Notes under the pieces: generated by a model
The model's database searches: none
Seen by the model: the letters and a program-made list of their open reading frames with translations, nothing else
Told to the model about the DNA's origin: nothing
Position numbers and translations under genes: made by a program
DNA from: HLUCCA09 sp965277275
GTDB lineage: Bacteria; Pseudomonadota; Alphaproteobacteria; Rhodobacterales; Rhodobacteraceae
Length of the DNA: 64,000 nucleotides
NCBI GenBank assembly: GCA_965277275.1
Contig: CBDICG010000002.1
Location: 310,001 to 374,000 of the forward strand
Direction: 5' to 3'
Shown: in pieces, positions 32,848 through 40,108 of the stretch
Layout of the letters: the number at the start of each line of letters is the position of its first letter
How positions within the stretch are numbered: position 1 is the first letter of the stretch

Positions 32848-33924
32848 TCAGTTCGGGGTGTCGCGCCAGTTTTCGATCACGGCGTAATCGAAATCACCGT
32901 CCCAGACGTAGGCTTCGATCTCGAAGCTATCGCCAGAGAGAGAGCGCAGAAACGCAACGAGATCAGACTTCTCCGACGGGACGAGACCCAAGGGTTGCAG
33001 TCGCTGATCCTTCAGCGGATCGCTTCCGCCGCCCGCATCGTAGAAGTCGACAACCTCTTCGAGCGTGTCGAAGACACCGTTGTGCATGTAGGGCGCAGTC
33101 CACGTCAGCTCGCGCAGCGTCGGCGTCAGGAACGTCCGGCGCGTGTTGTCCTCGTGGGTGCGAATGTAGGCGCCCAGATCCTCGCGCAGGTTCATGTAGT
33201 CCGGTACGCCCATGAACTTCGAGTACGTGACAAAGGTCGAGTGCCGCTCCGGATCGGCCCAGATGTCGGGGTTTGTCGGCACGCCGGTGTTGTGCACCCG
33301 ATCATCCGTATACCGTGTGCCGGAATGGCAGGCACTGCATTGAGCCTTGCCTTCGAAGATGTTCCGCCCGCGCCCGGCGGCCTCGGTCATCGCGCCAGTG
33401 TCGACCGGCGCGTTGCGAGATTGGATCGTCTTCATGAAGTCCATCAGCGCATTGCGCGCACCACCGTTCGACGGCTCAGACATGCCAGCCGCGGCGAACA
33501 TCTCGACATACACGGGATCCTGCTTGAGCCGTTCCTGCATGATGCGCATGTCCATGTTCATCAGGTACGTCTCGGTGATCATCTCGCGGGCGACGTCATT
33601 GAGGTTCGTCCCGAGGCGACCATCATGGAGCCACGCATCGCGGAACCCGACATTCGCCAGCGTTGGCGCATTTCGAAAATGCCCGTTGCCTGTGTAGGCC
33701 GAGGAAAGCGCCTCTCCGTCGGTGAAGGCCAGCTCCGGCGAGTGACAGCTGGCGCAAGCCAGCGTCGTATCCCCGGACAGGCGCGTGTCATAGAACAACC
33801 GCTTGCCGAGTTCGGCTCTGGCGGCATTCACATCGAGAGGTGGCTCAGGCGTCACCGCCTCCTGGGCGTGGGCGGCCAATGCGCCCATGAGCATAGTGCC
33901 CGCAAGCACCGCGCGGAACATCAT
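32848..33924 (-). CDS. idrP2: Di-heme cytochrome c peroxidase IdrP2
   Basis: Second periplasmic di-heme peroxidase, 358 residues. The start at 33924 (MMFRAVLAG) has GGGGAG six bases upstream and gives a clean signal peptide ending AAHA. CXXCH motifs are at 57-61 (CASCH) and 196-200 (CSACH). Conserved peroxidase landmarks such as LGKRLFYDTRLSGD and TAPYMHNGVFDTLEEVVDFY are present. First gene of the iodate reductase operon, with an FNR-type box about 150 bases upstream. The two peroxidases are related but clearly diverged from each other, arguing for an old duplication. Confidence 0.84.
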   Translation of the reverse strand: MMFRAVLAGTMLMGALAAHAQEAVTPEPPLDVNAARAELGKRLFYDTRLSGDTTLACASCHSPELAFTDGEALSSAYTGNGHFRNAPTLANVGFRDAWLHDGRLGTNLNDVAREMITETYLMNMDMRIMQERLKQDPVYVEMFAAAGMSEPSNGGARNALMDFMKTIQSRNAPVDTGAMTEAAGRGRNIFEGKAQCSACHSGTRYTDDRVHNTGVPTNPDIWADPERHSTFVTYSKFMGVPDYMNLREDLGAYIRTHEDNTRRTFLTPTLRELTWTAPYMHNGVFDTLEEVVDFYDAGGGSDPLKDQRLQPLGLVPSEKSDLVAFLRSLSGDSFEIEAYVWDGDFDYAVIENWRDTPN

Positions 33925-34705
33925 GGAGACTCCCCTCATGTATATGGAAACCCGTCAGGCACCCAAAAGTCATTCGAGCGCCAGGCTACGGAAATTCCAA
34001 GCTTTCTATCCGAAAAGTGGCAGTCTCCTCGACCCCACCACATCGTCAGCATTCAATGGATTCCCAGGTCGGACATTGACCTATGTCAAGTCGCGCAATG
34101 CACGCTGTACAGTAACCGCGGCATTCACGAACCTCCGGTAGCCGATTTAATTGAGGCTCTCTCTTTCCAGTTCTCTTGAAGCGATTCTCCAATTTTCAAT
34201 GAATGAAACATATGATTTTTCAGTAAGTTACTTAGCTTGACTATTGAAACCACCACCACGAACGAGGATCTGAGAAACCTCGTGATCCGGCGATTCTATG
34301 CTCACCAAGTTCTCTCTTTGCCCAATCTGTAAGCATCTATTTCCAGGGGTACTTGCGGCCCAATTTGCTTGACCAAATGGTGTCAGAATACTCCATGCAA
34401 CAAGCCTGCAATTCACAGATCAAACCGGATTGCATGTTGTGCTGAAGCATCTGTTCCAAAAGAAAAAAGATCCTTCGCGGGCAATCGACGGCGATGCGGC
34501 CATGCATCTCCAATCAAAGCCTGCCCCCTGATCTCAGGATACGCTTCGCCGCCAGCGCGGGCAGTAGCGACACCATTTGCGTAACCTGCAATGCAACAAG
34601 CCGCCAAATGTACCCAAACCTCGATCGGCCTTCTCAAGGTGTAACAGCCACGGCCAGCCAGGCTGGTCTTCCTACGGATCCAAAAGCGCTATGACGTGAA
34701 AGAGA
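33925..34705. other. Long gene-poor, less GC-rich gap beside tRNA-Leu
   Basis: About 780 bases without a supportable gene. Apart from the FNR-type box, the stretch from about 34090 to 34700 is visibly richer in A and T than the flanking chromosome. Short open frames exist on both strands (for example 34413-34637 minus), with no ribosome site or family resemblance; some may be remnants of decayed genes. It lies between the iodate operon promoter and a tRNA gene, a common integration point, and looks like an island edge. Confidence 0.6.
34076..34089 (-). promoter_or_regulatory. FNR-type box upstream of the iodate reductase operon
   Basis: TTGACCTATGTCAA, with perfectly complementary half-sites TTGAC/GTCAA separated by four bases, as bound by FNR/FnrL/Dnr regulators. 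On the minus strand a possible -10 (TTGAAT at 34056-34051) lies at class II activation distance. The operon start codon is about 150 bases downstream. Oxygen-limited induction of iodate respiration would fit. Confidence 0.65.
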
Positions 34706-34790
34706 TGGTGCGGGTGGAGGGACTCGAACCCCCACGCCTTGCGGCGCTTGGACCTAAACCAAGTGCGTCTACCAATTCCGCCACACCCGC
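34706..34790 (-). tRNA. tRNA-Leu (anticodon UAG), with encoded CCA
   Basis: Minus-strand sequence beginning GCGGGTGTGGCGGAATTGG folds into a class II tRNA. The acceptor stem GCGGGTG pairs with CACCCGC, the anticodon stem is CTTGG/CCAAG with loop TTTAGGT (anticodon TAG), there is a long variable arm (GCCGC-AA-GGCGT region), and the T-loop is GGTTCGAGTCC. The 3' CCA is encoded. It reads CUA leucine codons. Confidence 0.97.
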
Positions 34791-34810
34791 ATATGAAGCC
34801 TGACCGCCGC

Positions 34811-34834
34811 AAAAAGCGCCCCGCTTGCGGCGCT
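34811..34834 (-). terminator. Rho-independent terminator after the FAD monooxygenase gene
   Basis: Minus-strand stem AGCGCC/GGCGCT with an 8-base loop followed by TTTTT, just after the monooxygenase stop and before the tRNA. Confidence 0.75.
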
Positions 34835-34866
34835 CTCTTAGCAACGCTCCGACGCGGATGCGAGTG

Positions 34867-36039
34867 CTAATACGGCATCGGTTCCACCGTGACGTCGTAG
34901 CCATAGAGCCAGTCAAATCGGTTGAGCATAACGCCCGGCGCCACGACATTCACCATGCGCAGCACCGTATGGGCCGCCACCCGTTTGGCGCCGCCGAGAT
35001 GATAATTCCGCGCATTGGCGGTAGCCGCAGCCACGATCCGCTCGACCCTCGGCCGGCGAACTGCCTGATAGGCTGCGAAGGCCGCGCTGTCCGTTTCATA
35101 CCCGGTCAGCGCACGAACAAGGATCCACGCATCTTCGAGCGCCATGCACGCCCCTTGCGCGAGAAACGGCAGTGTCGGATGGGCGGCGTCTCCGATCATC
35201 ACAACGCCCGGCGCATGCCACCTCCGCGCGACGGGGTGCTTGAAGAGCCCCCAGACCATGCACCTGTCGATGGAGGCCAACCAAGACGCGGCACGCCCCT
35301 CAAATCCCTGAAACGTGGCACGCAGATGATCGGCGTCACCCGTATGGTGCCAGCCCTCCTCCGCCCAGTGCGCGCGCTCTTCGACCGCCACGAGGTTGAG
35401 CAGTGCGCCGTTGCGCAGCGGATAGGCCACGATGTGCCGGCCCGGCCCCATGAAAACCTGAGCTTCAGACGGGACGCCGTCCGGCGCCGGGATAAGAGCG
35501 CGATAGGCCACCTGGCCCGTGAAGTCCGGCGGGCGCTCCCCCTCAAGGGCCACCCGGACGCGCGAGTGCAAGCCATCGGCCCCGATGACAAGAGACGCTC
35601 TGCGCTCGGAACCATCTCCCATGCGCAGAGCGGCGCCCTCGTCCGAGAGAAGCACGTCGCGCACGCCAGCATCCGTCTCGATTGTCACGCCAACAGCGCG
35701 CGCCTGCGCCTCGAGCAGTGCGATCAGGTCCGCACGGTGCACCAGCCCAAAGCGCCCGCGTTCGCCCAGATCCATGCGAAGCACATTGCCACCGGACGCA
35801 TCGCACAAGCGTACGGCACCGCTCGCCCCCGATATCTTCTCGAAGTCGGCGCCGAGACCAAGCGCCTCAAGGACCCGCCCCCCATTCGGCGAGACCTGAA
35901 TGCCCGCTCCGACTTCTGAAATCGCAGCGGCCTTCTCCAGAACACAGACAGAGGCGCCGTGCCGGGCGAGACCGACCGCAACGCTCAATCCGGAGACGCC
36001 CCCTCCAACCACGAGCACGTCTCGACCGATCAGGTGCAT
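34867..36039 (-). CDS. FAD-dependent aromatic-ring monooxygenase
   Basis: Flavoprotein hydroxylase of the salicylate/3-hydroxybenzoate hydroxylase group, 390 residues. The FAD-binding GXGXXG-type motif is VVGGGVSGLSVAVGLARHG near residues 10-28, the second motif is around VIGADGLHSRVR, and the third is GDAAHPTLPFLAQGACMALED. The start at 36039 (MHLIGRDVLVVG) is chosen to place the dinucleotide fold at the N-terminus. It would use NAD(P)H and O2 to hydroxylate an aromatic acid or similar compound; the exact substrate cannot be told. It stands alone between terminators. Confidence 0.88.
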   Translation of the reverse strand: MHLIGRDVLVVGGGVSGLSVAVGLARHGASVCVLEKAAAISEVGAGIQVSPNGGRVLEALGLGADFEKISGASGAVRLCDASGGNVLRMDLGERGRFGLVHRADLIALLEAQARAVGVTIETDAGVRDVLLSDEGAALRMGDGSERRASLVIGADGLHSRVRVALEGERPPDFTGQVAYRALIPAPDGVPSEAQVFMGPGRHIVAYPLRNGALLNLVAVEERAHWAEEGWHHTGDADHLRATFQGFEGRAASWLASIDRCMVWGLFKHPVARRWHAPGVVMIGDAAHPTLPFLAQGACMALEDAWILVRALTGYETDSAAFAAYQAVRRPRVERIVAAATANARNYHLGGAKRVAAHTVLRMVNVVAPGVMLNRFDWLYGYDVTVEPMPY

Positions 36040-36050
36040 CGCGCGCCCCA

Positions 36051-36080
36051 AACAAAGACGCCGGAGCATTTGCCCCGGCG
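36051..36080 (-). terminator. Terminator after dksA-like gene
   Basis: Stem CGCCGG/CCGGCG with flanking extra pairs lies between the dksA stop and the monooxygenase start; the minus strand continues GTCTTTGTTT. A weaker terminator than the others. Confidence 0.6.
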
Positions 36081-36105
36081 CCCAATTCCGAATCCTGCGC
36101 GCACG

Positions 36106-36528
36106 CTAGTCGTCCCGATGGACCTTCTCGCGGCGCTCGTGCCTCTCTTGTGCTTCGAGGCTCAGGGTCGCGATCGGCCGTGCGTTCAAGCGCTTCAGCG
36201 AGATCGGTTCGCCCGTCACCTCGCAATAGCCGTACTCGCCATTCTCGATGCGCCGCAGCGCCGAATCGATCTTGGCGACGAGCTTGCGCTGCCGGTCCCG
36301 CGTGCGCAACTCGAGCGCGCGATCCGTCTCTTCGCTCGCCCTGTCCGCCAGGTCCGGGATGTTGCGGGCCGCTTCTTGCAGCCCTTCGATCGTCTCGCGA
36401 CTTTCCTCGAGCAAATCGTCGCGCCACGCGAACAGCTTGCGCCGAAAATACTCCAACTGCCGCTCATTCATAAATGGTTCGTCTTCGGCCGGTCGGTAAT
36501 CCTCCGGAAGAAAGACTTCCTGTTTCAT
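36106..36528 (-). CDS. dksA: DksA/TraR family RNA-polymerase-binding regulator
   Basis: DksA-type transcription factor acting with ppGpp in the RNA polymerase secondary channel, 140 residues. The start at 36528 (MKQEVFLPEDYRP) is the family-like N-terminus; upstream open codons are not. A long coiled coil (about residues 30-95) has aspartates near its tip (IPDLADRASEETD). The zinc site of E. coli DksA is mostly lost: aligned positions are C102, T105, S123 and A126 instead of four cysteines, as in other Rhodobacteraceae DksA proteins, so the fold must hold without zinc. Confidence 0.93.
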   Translation of the reverse strand: MKQEVFLPEDYRPAEDEPFMNERQLEYFRRKLFAWRDDLLEESRETIEGLQEAARNIPDLADRASEETDRALELRTRDRQRKLVAKIDSALRRIENGEYGYCEVTGEPISLKRLNARPIATLSLEAQERHERREKVHRDD

Positions 36529-36771
36529 CCCTGATCCCTCTCGCTCGCCGGCCTGCGTCGCTGCACGCGGGGGCGCCAGTGGGACCCCGTCGGTCGCGCG
36601 ATCGTTTGAAACAGGCTTGTGGCCTCCCATTCTCGCGCTCTTAATGGATGCTTGATCAGTTGTCACGCCCATTTCAACGAGATTTCATCACGTTAAACGG
36701 CAACGTTCCGCTTGCTTTGGCCGCAAGCTTCGGCGAAGCCAATCGGATGGGCGGACAAGGCGGGCCACGAC

Positions 36772-37614
36772 ATGAAGTTCACCACAACTGACACCTACAT
36801 CGTCCCCGACGACCTCGCGATGGCAGTAAACGCCGCCGTCACTCTGGAGCGGCCCCTCCTCGTGAAGGGCGAACCGGGCACTGGCAAGACAGAGCTCGCA
36901 CGACAGGTGGCCGAGGCGTTTTCGCTGCCGATGGTGGAGTGGCACATCAAGTCGACGACGCGTGCCCAGCAGGGCCTCTACGAGTACGATGCGGTGTCCA
37001 GGTTGCGCGACAGCCAGCTCGGGGACGCCCGCGTGCACGACATTTCCAACTACATCAAACGCGGCAAACTCTGGGACGCGTTTGCAGCAGAGCAGAAGAT
37101 CATCCTGCTGATCGACGAGATCGACAAAGCCGACATCGAGTTTCCCAACGACCTCTTGCAGGAGCTCGATCGCATGGAGTTCCACGTATACGAGACTGGC
37201 GAGACCATTCGCGCGCGTCACCGACCAGTGGTCGTTATCACGTCAAACAATGAAAAGGAGCTGCCGGATGCCTTCCTGAGGCGCTGCTTTTTCCACTACA
37301 TCCGCTTCCCGGACATGGAGACGATGAGGCGCATCGTCGAAGTGCACCATCCAGGCCTCAAGGACAGCCTTCTGACGGCCGCGCTCACGCAGTTCTACGA
37401 AATCCGGGACCAGACCGGCCTCAAGAAGAAGCCCTCGACCTCAGAAGTCCTCGATTGGCTGAAACTCTTACTTGCCGAGGATCTCAGCGCCGAGGATCTG
37501 CGCGCGGATCCCGGCTCTGCCCTGCCCCAGATGCATGGCGCCCTGCTGAAGAATGAACAGGACGTGGCGCTCTTCGAGCGCCTCGCCTTCATGGCGCGCC
37601 GCGAGCGCCGCTAG
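36772..37614 (+). CDS. MoxR-family AAA+ ATPase
   Basis: MoxR-type chaperone ATPase, 280 residues. Walker A GEPGTGKT is at residues 33-40 and Walker B IILLIDEIDKAD follows at about 103-114. The start at 36772 (MKFTTTDTYIVPDD) fits the family. MoxR proteins usually work with a von Willebrand factor A protein encoded next, to insert metals or assemble complexes. Here the next gene is a SnoaL-like protein and no VWA gene is seen in the window, so the partner may have been displaced. Confidence 0.92.
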   Translation: MKFTTTDTYIVPDDLAMAVNAAVTLERPLLVKGEPGTGKTELARQVAEAFSLPMVEWHIKSTTRAQQGLYEYDAVSRLRDSQLGDARVHDISNYIKRGKLWDAFAAEQKIILLIDEIDKADIEFPNDLLQELDRMEFHVYETGETIRARHRPVVVITSNNEKELPDAFLRRCFFHYIRFPDMETMRRIVEVHHPGLKDSLLTAALTQFYEIRDQTGLKKKPSTSEVLDWLKLLLAEDLSAEDLRADPGSALPQMHGALLKNEQDVALFERLAFMARRERR

Positions 37615-37622
37615 CGCAACCC

Positions 37623-37644
37623 CGAATTTTCGTACGAAAATTCG
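37623..37644. repeat. 22-bp perfect palindrome
   Basis: CGAATTTTCGT followed at once by its exact reverse complement, in the short gap between the moxR-like gene and the next gene. It is much richer in AT than its context. It could be a protein-binding site or a genome-wide palindromic repeat; no copy was noticed elsewhere in this window. Confidence 0.8.
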
Positions 37645-37668
37645 CCCTCACCTCAAAGGTTTGCAAGA

Positions 37669-38658
37669 GTGTCTATCGCTGCCGGATTTGACCCCAAGTG
37701 GCGCGATGTGCCCGATTACATCCTAGGAATAACGCGCGCCATCTGGGAAGAGCGGGGGATCGCGACCCTCGATCACTACTACGGCGCCGACCTCATCGTG
37801 CGTTCTCCTGCATCGATTGTGAGGGGAAACACCGGCATTGTCGCCGCCACTCAATCGACGCTGGCAGAGTTCCCGGACAGGGAATTGCCCGGTGAAGACG
37901 TCATCTGGTGCTGGGCCGATGCGGAACGCGCGTCGTTTCTGTCGTCACACAGATTGCTGTGCCAGGCCACGCATCTTGGTCCGGGAATGTACGGAGCCCC
38001 GACCGGCCGTGCGCTCACCTATCGCATCCTTGCAGATTGCTATTGCAGCGTGGATCAGGTGCGCGACGAGTGGCTGGTCAGGGATCAATCCGCTATTGTC
38101 TTGCAGATGGGTGCGGATGTGGCGAGTTGGACACGTGCCTTGATCGCCCGGGAGGGCGGGCCCGACGCCTGCGTGCAACCCTTCTCGCCCGAGATCGATG
38201 TGACCGGGCCCTACACGGGCACCGGGAACCGCGAGGCTCCCGGTGATGCTCTCGCGGCTTACATCTCTGCAGCCCTGAGCGGAGATCTCTCCACGCTCAC
38301 GGCGATGACGGACCCAGCGGCCGAGCTGCACTATCCCGGCCATGTTTCCGCCCATGGCTGGCAAGGAAGCACGCAGTTCTGGCTCGACATCAGATCCGCC
38401 CTTCCGTTGGCCCGGCACCAGATCCACCACGTCATTGGGCGCAACGATCCGAAAATGGCGCCACGCGCAGCGTTGCGCTGGTCGCTCACCGGTCGGCACG
38501 ACGGACCCGGACGCTTCGGCGCCCCATCCGGAGCCGATGTGCACATCATGGGGATCACGCACGCCGAGTTCGGGCCGCGGGGACTTCGCCGCGAGTGGAC
38601 GCTGATCGACGACACGGCCATCTGGAAGCAGATCCTGTTGCAGACGGGCGATCTCTGA
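37669..38658 (+). CDS. Two-domain SnoaL-like (ester cyclase-type) protein
   Basis: A 329-residue protein beginning at a GTG (the frame has no suitable ATG before it). It reads as two SnoaL/NTF2-like alpha+beta cone domains in tandem: about residues 15-140 (ITRAIWEERGIATLDHYYGADLIV; STLAEFPDRELPGEDVIWCW) and about 190-320 (AAYISAALSGDLSTLTAMTDPAAELHYPG; IHHVIGRNDPKMAPRAALRW). Members include polyketide cyclases and many uncharacterised isomerases or hydratases. No partner pathway genes are adjacent, so the substrate is unknown. Confidence 0.72.
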   Translation: MSIAAGFDPKWRDVPDYILGITRAIWEERGIATLDHYYGADLIVRSPASIVRGNTGIVAATQSTLAEFPDRELPGEDVIWCWADAERASFLSSHRLLCQATHLGPGMYGAPTGRALTYRILADCYCSVDQVRDEWLVRDQSAIVLQMGADVASWTRALIAREGGPDACVQPFSPEIDVTGPYTGTGNREAPGDALAAYISAALSGDLSTLTAMTDPAAELHYPGHVSAHGWQGSTQFWLDIRSALPLARHQIHHVIGRNDPKMAPRAALRWSLTGRHDGPGRFGAPSGADVHIMGITHAEFGPRGLRREWTLIDDTAIWKQILLQTGDL

Positions 38659-38722
38659 ACTGTCTTTCACACCGTGCCGCATTCCTTTACCAAAGCCGCT
38701 GACTGGAACGCCTGAGGCCCTG

Positions 38723-39160
38723 ATGTCCGACACGCTCCTCGACCGGCTCGAAGCCAAGGGCCTGCGCCTGACCGAACAGCGGCGGGTCATCGCCGAGGTG
38801 CTGGACCAGAGCACCGACCACCCGGATGTCGAGGAATTGCACGCCCGCGCCACCGCCCGCGACGAGCGGATCTCACTTGCGACCGTCTATCGAACAGTGA
38901 AACTCTTCGAGGAGGCCGGCCTCCTCGACAAGCTCGAGTTCGGCGACGGGCGCGCCCGCTACGAAGACGCCGAGCGGGAGCATCACGACCACCTGATCGA
39001 TATGAAGTCGGGCGATGTGATCGAGTTCGTCGATCCGGAGATCGAAGCCCTTCAGGAAAAGATCGCCCACAGGCTTGGGTACAAGTTGATCGGCCACAAG
39101 CTGGAGCTCTACGGCGTCAAACTCCCCCGCCCGCCCTCCGAGACCGACCCCTCGGACTGA
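38723..39160 (+). CDS. fur: Fur-family metal regulator (Fur/Mur type)
   Basis: Ferric-uptake-type repressor, 145 residues. The winged helix-turn-helix with ISLATVYRTVKLFEEAGLL (residues ~50-68) precedes the metal site HHDHLID at 87-93. There is no cysteine at all, so the structural zinc site of E. coli Fur is missing; alphaproteobacterial Fur/Mur proteins are often like this and may sense manganese (Mur). The regulated metal cannot be decided from sequence. It is followed two bases later by a transporter gene with which it is probably co-transcribed. Confidence 0.9.
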   Translation: MSDTLLDRLEAKGLRLTEQRRVIAEVLDQSTDHPDVEELHARATARDERISLATVYRTVKLFEEAGLLDKLEFGDGRARYEDAEREHHDHLIDMKSGDVIEFVDPEIEALQEKIAHRLGYKLIGHKLELYGVKLPRPPSETDPSD

Positions 39161-39161
39161 C

Positions 39162-40040
39162 ATGACCTCATCTGCCGGTCACACGCGCGGCATCATCCTT
39201 ATGGTTGCCTCCATGGCGTTGTTCGCCATCGCGGATCTTGCGATCAAGGTCGCAACGGATTTGCTTGCCCAACCCCAGATCATCTTCGTTATGGGATTGG
39301 GCGGCACCATCACGTTCGCCAGCCTTGCCCTCCTGCGCCGTGAGCGTCTCTTTCCGATCGAGGCGGCGCAGCCGGCGGTACTGGCGCGCAACGTCGCGGA
39401 GATCATCGGGGCGTCCTCGATGGTCATCGCGCTCGCAACAACTCCGCTCACCATCGTCGGGGCCATACTTCAGGCGTCTCCGCTGACCGTGATGGCGGGC
39501 GCCGCCCTCTTTCTGGGGGAGCCCGTGGGCTGGCGCAGATGGACAGCGGCGCTCATTGGTTTCGTCGGGGTGCTTGTCGTTCTTCAACCGTGGAATGACG
39601 GTGTTTCTCCCGGTGCAGCCATGGCCGTTCTCGCCATGGTCTGCCTCTCGTCCCGGGACCTGCTCAACCGTCAGGCTCCGAAGTCCTTGCCAACCCTCGT
39701 GCTCGCGGCCCACGGCCTGGCCTCCATCCTTGCTCTTGGCGCCGTATGGTCGATCATCGGCGAGGGCGCGCTTCTCCCACGCGATCCGCCATGGGCGTTG
39801 CTGGCCCTCATCGTTGTCTCCGCTACGGGCGCATATTTCTCGATTACCGCCTCGGTCAGAGCTGCTCCCGTGTCGGTCGTCGCCCCGTTCCGATACTCGC
39901 GCCTCCTGTTTCTCGCGGGCCTCGGGATCGTCTTCCTCGGAGAGCGCCTGACATGGGGCCTCGTGTTCGGTGCAGCGCTTATCATCGGCTCCGGGCTCTA
40001 TGCCCTTGCACGGGAGCGGCGCGCCCAAGTGTCCCCCTGA
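39162..40040 (+). CDS. DMT-superfamily (EamA) transporter
   Basis: Membrane protein of 292 residues with ten predicted spans in two EamA repeats, beginning GIILMVASMALFAIADLAIK and repeated from about AAMAVLAMVCLSSRDLLNR. Substrates of this family range from amino acids to nucleotides and cannot be predicted. Its start is one base after the stop of the Fur-family gene, suggesting a joint transcript, though the Fur-type regulator next door is not evidence that it carries a metal. Confidence 0.88.
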   Translation: MTSSAGHTRGIILMVASMALFAIADLAIKVATDLLAQPQIIFVMGLGGTITFASLALLRRERLFPIEAAQPAVLARNVAEIIGASSMVIALATTPLTIVGAILQASPLTVMAGAALFLGEPVGWRRWTAALIGFVGVLVVLQPWNDGVSPGAAMAVLAMVCLSSRDLLNRQAPKSLPTLVLAAHGLASILALGAVWSIIGEGALLPRDPPWALLALIVVSATGAYFSITASVRAAPVSVVAPFRYSRLLFLAGLGIVFLGERLTWGLVFGAALIIGSGLYALARERRAQVSP

Positions 40041-40108
40041 GGCCCGGCAGACCTTCACACCAAGGCCCCGGCGCCCTAAACAACGGCAAACGCGCAACGG
40101 GGGACCCC

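Noticed and set aside
31692..34179. Two plus-strand frames of over 500 codons
   Set aside because: Antisense to the peroxidase and Rieske genes, which have heme motifs and signal peptides.
34228..34637. Short minus-strand frames in the AT-richer gap (62 and 74 codons)
   Set aside because: No ribosome site, no family likeness; possibly decayed sequence, not reportable as genes.
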